Below, one piece after another: positions 17,056 to 25,616 of a DNA stretch of 64,000 nt. This DNA comes from an uncultured Campylobacter sp. (GTDB lineage: Bacteria > Campylobacterota > Campylobacteria > Campylobacterales > Campylobacteraceae), in NCBI RefSeq assembly GCF_947255105.1, contig NZ_CAMYFP010000008.1:1-64000 (forward strand), written 5' to 3'. The translations under genes and the position numbers were made by a program. How positions within the stretch are numbered: the stretch's first letter is position 1; every line of letters begins with the position of its first letter. The notes beneath the pieces were generated by a model. It did not search any database and was not told where the DNA came from. It was given only the letters and a program-made list of their open reading frames with translations.

Positions 17056-17610
17056 TTATTCACGATATTCAAGCTCAAGTTTTAGATCCATATTATTATT
17101 TTTTGCTATCATTTCAAAATATTCTTTTGAGACATTTTGTGTCATTTCAAGCATTTTTGGTTCGTATTTTTGCAAAGTCGAATTTAAAGCCTCCGTCATC
17201 TTTTTTTCTACATCAAACTCGGTTCCATTTTCATCAATTGGGGCATATTTTTCTCTTCTTGTTTTTAAATGTGCTATTTTTCTATCTATTGAAATCTGCT
17301 CTGGTCTTGGAAGTTTTACATAAAGTGTTTTTTTATCGTTGCCATAGACTTTTACTTTTATCTTATCAAGTGGATATCCGTAAAATATCCTAACATCATC
17401 AACTCTTACATAAAAATCATTACTTCTTATTAAATTTTTACTTGTATTTGTAAAGTCAATCCCATAAAAAGCCTCTAAATTTGACAAATAGCCCATATCT
17501 TTTAAAATTTGTGAATTTAATTTTTGTGTTAAAGCTTCATTTTCCTCACTATTAAAACAACCTGTAATTAAAAAAGAAATTATTAAAAATAAGCATAATC
17601 TAAATCTCAT
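17056..17610 (-). CDS. DUF4230-like lipoprotein
   Basis: 184 residues. A lipoprotein signal peptide ends in LITGC (cysteine near residue 18). The mature part resembles the DUF4230 pattern: an N-terminal helix, a beta-rich stretch with VRVDDVRIFYGYPLDKIKVKV, then LYVKLPRPEQISIDRKIAH, then a C-terminal helix. It overlaps the preceding DUF4230-like gene by four bases and is the last gene of the island. The two look like diverged paralogues, one lipid-anchored and one membrane-anchored. Role unknown; family assignment is from pattern memory. Confidence 0.6.
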   Translation of the reverse strand: MRFRLCLFLIISFLITGCFNSEENEALTQKLNSQILKDMGYLSNLEAFYGIDFTNTSKNLIRSNDFYVRVDDVRIFYGYPLDKIKVKVYGNDKKTLYVKLPRPEQISIDRKIAHLKTRREKYAPIDENGTEFDVEKKMTEALNSTLQKYEPKMLEMTQNVSKEYFEMIAKNNNMDLKLELEYRE

Positions 17611-18252
17611 AAATTATCCTTTGCTTTATTTTGACTGGCATGCATGTTGTTAGGGCAATAATTTTTCAAAAATGTCATCAACATATCTTTACCATTTTTT
17701 GATATAGAATTTCCATAATTTTGATATATATGTCTTCTTATTTCTATCTCACTTTTTGTACCATTTACCTCTTTTATATCATATGAATCACACTCCGATC
17801 TCGTATATTTTCCATAAATTTCTGATGAAACTGGATTTGTGGATATTATTTGTGGACTTGGCAAATTTTCAATGTTGTCATTTTGACAAATATCGTTTTC
17901 ATATTTTTTGAAAATTTCATAAATATTTTTGTAACCAAGTCCAACTTCATAACGCCTAAGACAGTAACCATCTGCCATATTAGAGTTATCGGAAAATAAA
18001 GTAAACTTATCCTTAAAAACAATAATTGGCACATAAGCAAAAGATGTAAATAGCGTATCGATTTTTTTACTTCCTCGCATACTCACTTCCATATTTGTCT
18101 TTCCGCTTTTTTTCATAAAGTCAAAAAAACCCAAGCTTAAAGCTACCACCAAATATTAATAAAGCTAAAAGCCGAAATAAAACTAAATGTCTCTCAACAA
18201 AAGCCCATATGGGCTTTAAAATTTGAACTATCAAACAAAATATTTTTTTCAT
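17607..18252 (-). CDS. DUF4230-like membrane-anchored protein, frame broken at a T7 run
   Basis: Two overlapping frames look like one gene. The first starts at ATG 18252 behind an AAAGG site and encodes a hydrophobic anchor (LVLFRLLALLIFGGSFKLGFF), stopping at TGA immediately after a run of seven T (A7 on the plus strand at 18123-18129). The second is open from about 18152 to 17607 and continues with DFMKKSGKTNMEVSMRGS and a DUF4230-like body (EVGLGYKNIYEIFKKY, then a P-rich segment). One base added or lost in the run would fuse them into about 214 residues. The alternative TTG start at 18152 has no ribosome site. Phase variation, true mutation or a sequencing slip are all possible. Confidence 0.55.
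18123..18129. repeat. A7/T7 homopolymer at the frame break
   Basis: Seven A on the plus strand (seven T in the coding strand) sit exactly where the anchor frame and the body frame of the DUF4230-like gene meet. Slippage by one base switches frames. Confidence 0.6.
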
Positions 18253-18283
18253 TTTTTGCCTTTACTTAAAAATTAATGAAAAA

Positions 18284-18559
18284 TTATCTATTGTCCAATG
18301 CATCCTTTATCATTTTAATAATTTCAGGAAAATCGTTTAATGCCAAATTATTTTCTAGCATACTTTCAAGTTCATTCCACTCTTTCTTTTCAATCATTTC
18401 TTCAACCATTTCTTTATAGGTATCAAATCTATCTGCATTCGAAAGAATATTATCGCTATCATTGGCTTTATTTTCATTTTTACTATCAGACAAATAGCAA
18501 ATTGCACCAGCTACCATTACAACACCAATTACCACTAAAATTTTTCCCATTGACGACAT
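18284..18559 (-). CDS. Small single-span membrane protein
   Basis: 91 residues. One membrane helix at about 7-23 (ILVVIGVVMVAGAICYL) is followed by an acidic, Asn/Glu-rich soluble tail with helical content. Its ATG shares one base with the stop of the dynamin-like gene (TAATG), so the two are translationally coupled and the protein may be a membrane partner of the GTPase. No family recognised. Confidence 0.65.
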   Translation of the reverse strand: MSSMGKILVVIGVVMVAGAICYLSDSKNENKANDSDNILSNADRFDTYKEMVEEMIEKKEWNELESMLENNLALNDFPEIIKMIKDALDNR

Positions 18560-20658
18560 TACTTTATCTCCTTTTCAATTTTTTCTAAACAATCAAGTTT
18601 AGTTTGATTAATACTTAAATTTTTTTCGCTATTTTGTATGTCTATTTTTAACTTGTCCATATCCCTTAACTTGTTCCTTCTAAACTCAACAAAAATTCCA
18701 TTTGAGCTATCTACATAATTTTTTATAGCTTCAATATGTATTTTTCTTTCTTTTTCTATGAGCTCATCAACTCCTTTTTGCATATTTTGCGACAAGATCT
18801 CTTTAAGTTCATATCCACTTACCTGCATAGTGTGTTTTTCATCTTTAACCATAATTCTTTTTTTGCTAAACCATGTCCAAGGTTTATACCAAGTAGAATC
18901 ACTAACTGTTTCATAACGAGCACTTTGATATTCGTATGAGATAGTAGAGCTAGGAATTTTTATTTCAGTATTAAAAGATGTCGCAATGTCAAGCTTTGGC
19001 AGATTAATTTCCCCAATTGTAATATCCAAGTCTTTTTCAAGCTGTTTATTGAGTTCTAATTTAACCATCTCAATTTCGTTTGTCAAGGCTCTATTTAATT
19101 CAAAATAAATATTATCTATATCTGTTTTTATATCAAGATAGTTATTTTTACAATCGTTAATAAGACTACCTGCATATTTTTGCATACTATACATAACATC
19201 TTCTACATTTATTTTATGAGAGAGTTCTATTTGATCTTTACCAAGATTTATTTTTCTAAAATTCCTCTCAGCTGTTCTTTTAGCGCTAGTTGAATCAGCT
19301 CCTGATGCTAACTCAATAGAATAAGCGATGGATTTTTTAGCAATAACATCAATTTGATCTATAATTTCATCTTTTGCTCTTTTTTCTATACTGTATTCTA
19401 TCTCTTCTATTGCTTTATTTTCTTTTTTTTTAAGACTATCATATAGTTTGTTTTCAAGTGTTTTTGCTCCATTTTCTAAGAAATCCATAGCGTTTTTAAG
19501 TCTTAGTTCGCCTTCTTGTTTTGGTTTTTTTAAAACTAGTATATTTTTTAATAAATCTGATTTTTCTTCATTTAAAATAGACTTAATTTTAAAATTTATA
19601 TTTTCAAGAAAATTGCCTAAGAATTTATCTTTTATAAGATTATTTATATCTTTTTCAAGTTTTTCAAATCCTAAATATTCAATAAATTTTTCTTCCCACT
19701 CATTCTTGAAAATTCTTATAAAATGTTTTCTCTTGAATTCTTCAAGTTCATCATCATCGTCAAAACTTTTTGTTATGTCTCTATTTAAAAGCTCAAATTT
19801 TGATGAAGCTGTATAGATTATTGGATTTTGTATGCCATGTTTTTGAGCTGCTATTTTAATTTTTTCAATAGCTAAATTTTCGTGTTTAAACCAATTTTGT
19901 CTTTTTGCCTTTATAAATTCTTCTTTGTCCTGTATATAAGATAAATCTTTAAAATTATCTTCAAAGGCCATATCTATTTTATTTATAATAAAATAGACTT
20001 CAAAGAATTTATCTTTACTATGTTTTTCTTTGATTGTGTTCCACAAACCTTGCCCATCACTTCTTAAATTTGCATCTATTTGGCCATAATCAAATAAAAA
20101 TAGTGCTAAATTAGCTTCATTTAACACACTTCTTGTTTGATCTTTATGTTTTTCTTTGTATTCATCTCCAGTTGAATTTGGCCCAGGAGTATCTATAAAA
20201 ATAATCTCAAGCTCATCATTGAGATCTGTTCTGATATTTTTAAAAGGATAATAAAGCTCTATTTTTTCAACATTTTTGTATTTATCATATTTGCAGTCTT
20301 CATCTTTTTGAGCATATTGTTTTATCTCCTGCTCTAAATTCTCAACAATCTCTATCTTAGGCTTATTATCGCTAAAAGTTATCACAGCCTTTTTACTCAC
20401 GCCTTTTTTAGAACATATAAATGTAGCACAATCGGTTGTTGCTTGATTATACGCTGGCAAAACATCATCGCCAAATAAAGCATTTATAAAAGTTGATTTT
20501 CCAGCGCTCATATTTGCAACTACTGCTATTTTATACTTTTGATTTTTTAAATCAGATATTGTCTTGTTTAACTCTTGTTCTTTTTCTTTATTTTTATATT
20601 TTTCAAAATATTTTTTTAAAGTATCAATATTTTGTTCTAAAATATTTTTAGTTTTCAT
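18559..20658 (-). CDS. Dynamin-like GTPase
   Basis: 699 residues. The N-terminal GTPase domain has all motifs: G1 NMSAGKST (residues 49-56), G2 Thr at 74-75 within QATTDCATF, G3 DTPG (156-159) and G4 NKID (226-229). A long helical stalk-like region with coiled-coil character follows from about 330 onward, with a Trp-rich KPWTWFSKK patch near 590, a possible membrane-contact site. Bacterial dynamins remodel or seal membranes, and some protect against phage lysis. It lies two bases after the nuclease-like gene and is coupled to a small membrane protein. Function here is inferred. Confidence 0.85.
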   Translation of the reverse strand: MKTKNILEQNIDTLKKYFEKYKNKEKEQELNKTISDLKNQKYKIAVVANMSAGKSTFINALFGDDVLPAYNQATTDCATFICSKKGVSKKAVITFSDNKPKIEIVENLEQEIKQYAQKDEDCKYDKYKNVEKIELYYPFKNIRTDLNDELEIIFIDTPGPNSTGDEYKEKHKDQTRSVLNEANLALFLFDYGQIDANLRSDGQGLWNTIKEKHSKDKFFEVYFIINKIDMAFEDNFKDLSYIQDKEEFIKAKRQNWFKHENLAIEKIKIAAQKHGIQNPIIYTASSKFELLNRDITKSFDDDDELEEFKRKHFIRIFKNEWEEKFIEYLGFEKLEKDINNLIKDKFLGNFLENINFKIKSILNEEKSDLLKNILVLKKPKQEGELRLKNAMDFLENGAKTLENKLYDSLKKKENKAIEEIEYSIEKRAKDEIIDQIDVIAKKSIAYSIELASGADSTSAKRTAERNFRKINLGKDQIELSHKINVEDVMYSMQKYAGSLINDCKNNYLDIKTDIDNIYFELNRALTNEIEMVKLELNKQLEKDLDITIGEINLPKLDIATSFNTEIKIPSSTISYEYQSARYETVSDSTWYKPWTWFSKKRIMVKDEKHTMQVSGYELKEILSQNMQKGVDELIEKERKIHIEAIKNYVDSSNGIFVEFRRNKLRDMDKLKIDIQNSEKNLSINQTKLDCLEKIEKEIK

Positions 20659-20660
20659 TC

Positions 20661-21428
20661 TTATCCCTTTCTATTTTGAATTTCTTGGTCAACTATTTTT
20701 TCATATCCATCAGCTATTTTTTCCTCAAAAGTACTTTTTGGATTATTTAAATCTATGCTAGGAATTTTGTTTATCTTATAGTTTTCATTTCCTTTTAAAG
20801 GCGTTTGACTAACTTCATTTCCACTAGAATCTACTTTTGAGATTTCTATTTGTAAATTACCATCAATTTCTTTCATTCTCCAAATTCTTGCTCTATATTC
20901 ACCGTTTAAAACTTTTTCTTCGATTTGAGCGCAATCAGAATTCTCAGGATCTTTCTTTCGCAATTCACCCACCTTTGCTTCAATCCACTCTTTTGACATT
21001 TGTTCGCCATTTTGGGTCTTTCCTAGACGAGAAGTATTATATTTACTCTCAACAACTAAAACATCTATAATATTTCCATCTTTATCTCTTTTTACATATA
21101 ATCCATCTATGCCATTGCAACCAACTTCTCCTTCTATTTTTTCCCAACCCGTTCTTTTAAAATGCCAATCCATAAGTCTTTCTGATATATCACCTTTTAT
21201 TTTGTCTGTTTCTGACTTTGAAGCCTCGGGAAGATCTTTTTCTATTCGCTCTTTCAAAGTATCGTTTGCGAAATGCATGCCCTCTTTTTGCACATCAGAA
21301 ATACCAAGCTCTCTTGATTTAGCCAAAAGCTCGTTTGGAGAAATTTTTTTTATGAACTTTTCAAATAATGAAACTTTTGTTTCAACAAAGGATTTTTCTA
21401 TCTCTTTAGTAAAATTTAAAATATTCAT
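20661..21428 (-). CDS. PD-(D/E)XK nuclease-like protein
   Basis: 255 residues from the ATG at 21428 (AAAGGA site; overlaps the ATPase stop as ATGA). The core from about 78 to 160 fits a restriction-endonuclease fold: E83 in GDISERLMDWHF, D108 in CNGIDGLYV, and E127-x-K129 in VLVVESKYN, the spacing expected of a PD-(D/E)XK active site. A similar NGIDG...VVExKYN arrangement occurs in toxin domains of polymorphic secreted proteins. The ~75-residue N-terminus is helical. No methylase is nearby, so it is not a classical restriction enzyme. Partnership with the HerA-like ATPase recalls ATPase-nuclease pairs such as HerA-NurA. DNA cleavage is inferred from the motif. Confidence 0.65.
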   Translation of the reverse strand: MNILNFTKEIEKSFVETKVSLFEKFIKKISPNELLAKSRELGISDVQKEGMHFANDTLKERIEKDLPEASKSETDKIKGDISERLMDWHFKRTGWEKIEGEVGCNGIDGLYVKRDKDGNIIDVLVVESKYNTSRLGKTQNGEQMSKEWIEAKVGELRKKDPENSDCAQIEEKVLNGEYRARIWRMKEIDGNLQIEISKVDSSGNEVSQTPLKGNENYKINKIPSIDLNNPKSTFEEKIADGYEKIVDQEIQNRKG

Positions 21429-24400
21429 AATACATCCTTTATACATTTAATTGCTTGTGAGGCAAATTTTATATTTGAGTCTGAAAAACCAATTATATTT
21501 GATAAAAAAGTATCTAAATTTTCATTTAAAGCATCATCTATTTCTATATTGGACCAAATCTCGAATATATTTTCACTGCCAGATATATTTTCTAATATTA
21601 GCAGTGTGTAATCAATTTCATATTTTGGAAAACTATTCATAAGTGGATAAATAGTTTTAATGTTGCAATGAAAAAAAGAATCTACAAATTTACTAACTTT
21701 ATCCTTCAGATCATCTTTTTCATTTATAATTGAGTTTAAAACACCAAAAAAAGTTCTATAAGTTTCCATGTAACAATCAATATCGTTATAGTATTGATAA
21801 TTTGAAATATAGTTTAAATTTGAAAAAAGATATAAAACCGCATAAATATATGACTTGTCATCTTTATATTCTGGTAAAATATTTTTTAACTGTTTAAATC
21901 CATCTAATATATTATTATTGGCAAATATCAAATTTATAAATTTGATAAATTCAGGCTTTAAATAGTCTAAATTTAACTCTTTTAAATTTGGTTTTTCTTC
22001 AAGATAATAATATTTTTCATAAAACATCTCATACTTAAAATTTGGATTTTTTGTTATGAATTGTTCATAGAAATTTTCTATATCTGTTTTTTGTAACGGA
22101 ATTTCTTTATTTTCATCTATCTTAACTAGAAATGGTTGATGGATATCCCTATTAAAGACTATCGCTTCACCTTTTTTAAGTTCTGCAATGTCTAAAATTT
22201 GATTATCATTTAAATTTATAGCCTTTCCAACCAAATTTCTATCTTCATAAGACATTGTTTTATGAATTATTTTAATATCGGTGTTTTTAATAACATCCTG
22301 ATTTAGTTTAGAGGCAATTTGATCTGCTACAATAATTCCCTCACCAAAAGAGCGAATTTCAGCCAAAATATTTGTAAAGGTTTCCACTGCTCCAACTCTT
22401 GCATTTGAATCTTCACCACTCACATTGAGTGATATATTTGGCAAGAGTCTATGAGCCTCTTCTATAACTGTGACATGTTTCAATCCACTATAATTTCCAC
22501 TTTCTTCTCTGTATTGATAAAGTTTATTTAATAAAAGTCCCATAAAAAAAGATTTCTCTTCATCATTTACTATATTTGAAAGTTCTATAATGGTAGGTTT
22601 TTCAAATAAAATTTTCGAATCAAATGCGTATATTGAATTAAATATCTTTCCTTTTATACCAAGAGTTAAATTATTTATCCTAGTTTTTAATGCAGCTTTA
22701 ATATTACTTCCTACATCTTGATAGTATCCAGCCCTATCTGCAACCTCAACAACTTTTCTCTTTAAATCGTCCATATTTGGAAAAAATAAGCTTTTTCTAA
22801 ATTCATCAAAACTATCACTATTTGTAAAATATGGATGGGATTCTGTATTTAAATTCCAACCTCTTTCTTCATAAACCTGATAAATAGCATCTTCTAAAAC
22901 ATAAGGCATTGGTCCATACATAGCAAATGCTGAAATAAAAGTTGTTTTTAACATATCTATGTGTTTTGTTAAAGATATAGCTATATTATTTTTATTATAT
23001 TCAAAAATAAATGGATTAAATTTAAAAACATCATCTTTGCCGCCTGGTCTAAAAATTTGTAAATCTTTTATATCGCTCAAAAGATTTTTATATTCAGATT
23101 TTGCTGGTTCAATCACTAAAAACGGTATATTTTTTTCATTTAATCTTTTTAAAATAACCTTAATAGTGTTTGATTTTCCACCACCTGTTGCACCAGAAAT
23201 AAATAAATGTGAATTTAAAGCATCCAAACTAAGTTTGAATCTTTGATTTATAGGTTTTTTCTTATTTAAAATTTCGCCTATTTCAATAAAACTATTGGTT
23301 TTTGTATTGTTTTGTTGAGTTAATCCAAAATCAGAAATTTTAGTCACGCTTATACCATTTATATCATTATTTGGAAGAGCAGATAAAATGGCTAATTCTT
23401 GCGAGTTAATAGTAGAATTTAGTCCTGCAAAACTTTGATGAATTGGATTTGCTATAATTTTATCACTAAAATAAGCAGTTGGAAATCTATCTAAATTTAC
23501 AACTGAATGTTTTAAATTTGGAGTAAACCTTATGCTTTCATAATGAGTTTCATCCCCGCTATAAACACTTTTTAAAGTATGTTCTAGCTCACTTAATGTA
23601 ATCTCATCATCAGCCTGTATATAAAGTGATGCATTCCACATACCATAGCTTAGACCTTTTTCAAATCTTTCTATATATTTATCTATCATTTTTTCTATGT
23701 TTTGAGCGTTTTTGTTTATTTCATCAAATGTTACACCAGCACCTTTTGTTTTGGTATCGCTTGTTGAGTCACTTTGACTATTATTTGTCGTTTTTGTGTA
23801 GCTAGTTGTATCTGAGCTGCTATTTGTGATACTATGGTTTATAGTTTTTGATGAGCGAAAAGCATTTCCGGCAAAACCACCAATTGCAGCCCCAACATAT
23901 CCAAACAATCCGCCAATTGCTGCACCAATTATAGGAAAACTCTTTGAAATATTTCCATATATTGTTGTATCACTATAACCATCAGTTTCACTAAAGCCTT
24001 TTGTTTGGCTATTTCCATAACTTTGGCTACTTCCAGTTGTAAAAGTTATTCCTTTTGTTTGTGAATCGCTCTGTGTGGCATTTTTACTTATTTTTGCAAG
24101 CTTATGAACTTCGTTACCAAGCTCTTGATATTTTGAAATAATTTCTTTTATAGTCGAATTATCATAACTATCAGCAACAATAACTATCCTAAATTTTTTG
24201 CCTTGCATAGGAAATAAGATATTTTCAAGACTTTGCTTGTATTTTTTATCAGAATCTCTTTTTAAAGATGGAATACCAAGCATTGCCTTTTTGTTTTCCA
24301 TATCGCCAAAATTTAGGTCTTGACAAATCTCACTAGATGAACCAGAATAAATTCCATTAAAGGTTGCATTTAAAAAATTCACCGAATCCTTATGCGTACC

Positions 24401-24688
24401 AAGATATAAATCAACTCCTTTTTCACTGCTTTCTATGACGTAAATAAATTTTCCAGTTTTTGAGGAAATTGCATTTAAAATTTGCTCAAAATCAATTAAA
24501 TTTATATCAGTCTGACTTTTATCTCTTGCATAAGTTATATGAGATATTTTTATAAATGACAACTCGCTAGAGTATTTTAACTCTAAATTTTCAAGCTCAC
24601 AATTTTCATAACCAACCCTTTCTAAGAAATTGTTTATAGCTTTATCAAGTTTTATTTCTTGAAAATTTTCAATCATCAAATCATACAT
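21425..24688 (-). CDS. HerA/DUF87-type ATPase with glycine-zipper insert
   Basis: 1087 residues. A HerA/FtsK-like P-loop domain is clear: Walker A GATGGGKSNT near residue 500, then FLVIEPAKSEYKNLL typical of DUF87 proteins, and Walker B VTVIEEAHRLLP near 740, followed by an arginine-finger-like SFGEGIIVADQ segment. The N-terminal ~190 residues are a beta-rich domain of unknown type. Between about 205 and 320 lies a Ser/Thr/Gly-rich stretch broken by a glycine zipper (IGAAIGGLFGYVGAAIGG), which could insert in or pack against a membrane. The C-terminal ~200 residues are helical. A DNA-pumping motor role is family inference. Good AAGGAG start site. Confidence 0.82.
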   Translation of the reverse strand: MYDLMIENFQEIKLDKAINNFLERVGYENCELENLELKYSSELSFIKISHITYARDKSQTDINLIDFEQILNAISSKTGKFIYVIESSEKGVDLYLGTHKDSVNFLNATFNGIYSGSSSEICQDLNFGDMENKKAMLGIPSLKRDSDKKYKQSLENILFPMQGKKFRIVIVADSYDNSTIKEIISKYQELGNEVHKLAKISKNATQSDSQTKGITFTTGSSQSYGNSQTKGFSETDGYSDTTIYGNISKSFPIIGAAIGGLFGYVGAAIGGFAGNAFRSSKTINHSITNSSSDTTSYTKTTNNSQSDSTSDTKTKGAGVTFDEINKNAQNIEKMIDKYIERFEKGLSYGMWNASLYIQADDEITLSELEHTLKSVYSGDETHYESIRFTPNLKHSVVNLDRFPTAYFSDKIIANPIHQSFAGLNSTINSQELAILSALPNNDINGISVTKISDFGLTQQNNTKTNSFIEIGEILNKKKPINQRFKLSLDALNSHLFISGATGGGKSNTIKVILKRLNEKNIPFLVIEPAKSEYKNLLSDIKDLQIFRPGGKDDVFKFNPFIFEYNKNNIAISLTKHIDMLKTTFISAFAMYGPMPYVLEDAIYQVYEERGWNLNTESHPYFTNSDSFDEFRKSLFFPNMDDLKRKVVEVADRAGYYQDVGSNIKAALKTRINNLTLGIKGKIFNSIYAFDSKILFEKPTIIELSNIVNDEEKSFFMGLLLNKLYQYREESGNYSGLKHVTVIEEAHRLLPNISLNVSGEDSNARVGAVETFTNILAEIRSFGEGIIVADQIASKLNQDVIKNTDIKIIHKTMSYEDRNLVGKAINLNDNQILDIAELKKGEAIVFNRDIHQPFLVKIDENKEIPLQKTDIENFYEQFITKNPNFKYEMFYEKYYYLEEKPNLKELNLDYLKPEFIKFINLIFANNNILDGFKQLKNILPEYKDDKSYIYAVLYLFSNLNYISNYQYYNDIDCYMETYRTFFGVLNSIINEKDDLKDKVSKFVDSFFHCNIKTIYPLMNSFPKYEIDYTLLILENISGSENIFEIWSNIEIDDALNENLDTFLSNIIGFSDSNIKFASQAIKCIKDVL

Positions 24689-24699
24689 AATAACTCCTT

Positions 24700-25113
24700 T
24701 TATTGCTTAACGCTATCTATAATTTTTATGGCATTATTTATATGAGAAGCTGTATTTATCGCCCAATTATTTGATAAAGATATTAAATTTTCAGATAAAT
24801 TTAATTTTCCTTCCAGCTCTTTTTTGATTTCATTAGTAAATTTATTTGGATTTAGACTTACTATCATTAAAAACTCAAGATAAAATTTAAAATCAGCTCC
24901 ATCTAATAATCTTAAAACTGCTTCTTTGAGCTCTTCTTCATTATTTTTTAAAGATAAAATTTCATTAAATTCGCTATTAAATCCTTCGTCACACTCAAGA
25001 TTAATTTCAGCTATATAATAATTAGCTATTTCTAAATCATCAGACAAAGCAGCTGCAAGTTTTATTAAATTTTTTCTTATTTCATCATTTTTAAATTCTT
25101 TTAAAAACATCAT
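24700..25113 (-). CDS. Small helical island protein, TerB-like or unknown
   Basis: 137 residues, all-helical and acidic, no cysteine clusters or membrane segment. It overlaps the preceding TerB-like gene by four bases and ends 11 bases before the ATPase gene. No conserved motif that I recognise; the DEGFNSEFNEILSL and following helices could form a small helical bundle like its neighbour. Probably an accessory subunit of the island. Confidence 0.6.
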   Translation of the reverse strand: MMFLKEFKNDEIRKNLIKLAAALSDDLEIANYYIAEINLECDEGFNSEFNEILSLKNNEEELKEAVLRLLDGADFKFYLEFLMIVSLNPNKFTNEIKKELEGKLNLSENLISLSNNWAINTASHINNAIKIIDSVKQ

Positions 25114-25616
25114 ATATCCTTTTGAATTAATTCTAGTTCAGTCATCTGAGCTGTAAGTTCAATTTGTTTTAACATATCCATTTGAGCAGCTAATGCTCTT
25201 GCACTATTTTCTAAAACAGATAAATTTATAATTTGATATTTTTTGTAATTCCAATTATTTGCAATTAGTTTTTTTAGTCTATTGATAATATCTCTTTCTA
25301 CATTATCGACCAAATTATCAGCATGTATCATGATAAATAATTCAAAAAGTATTATAATGCTATCCCTTGGCTCGCGCTCTATCTTTGCAACTATTTCTTC
25401 AACTTCACTATAATATTTTTTAGGATCATTTTCATAAGAATCAACAATATAATCCGCCTTGTAGGTCTTTGCTGGCTTAGCAATCCCCATTTCGTCGCAG
25501 TAAATTTCTAAAATTTCTGCTTCTTTATTGTCTAAATTTTCATCGGCCTTAGCACAAATCAAAGCCAAATCCAAAAATGCCTGTTTTGAATGGTCTTCTA
25601 ATTGACTTAAAAACAT
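25110..25616 (-). CDS. TerB-like helical protein
   Basis: 168 residues. The N-terminal half reads like TerB (tellurite-resistance/DjlA N-terminal) domains: LDLALICAKADENLDNKEAE..EIYCDEMGI, with the conserved acidic metal-site pattern A-D-x-x-x-D-x-x-E. TerB proteins sit at the inner membrane and associate with stress or phage-response operons. It overlaps the WYL regulator gene by ten bases and the next small gene by four. The family call is by motif; the molecular role is unknown. Confidence 0.6.
   Translation of the reverse strand: MFLSQLEDHSKQAFLDLALICAKADENLDNKEAEILEIYCDEMGIAKPAKTYKADYIVDSYENDPKKYYSEVEEIVAKIEREPRDSIIILFELFIMIHADNLVDNVERDIINRLKKLIANNWNYKKYQIINLSVLENSARALAAQMDMLKQIELTAQMTELELIQKDI

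Noticed and set aside
20661..21428. Classical restriction-modification system
   Set aside because: No methyltransferase or specificity gene lies in or near the island.
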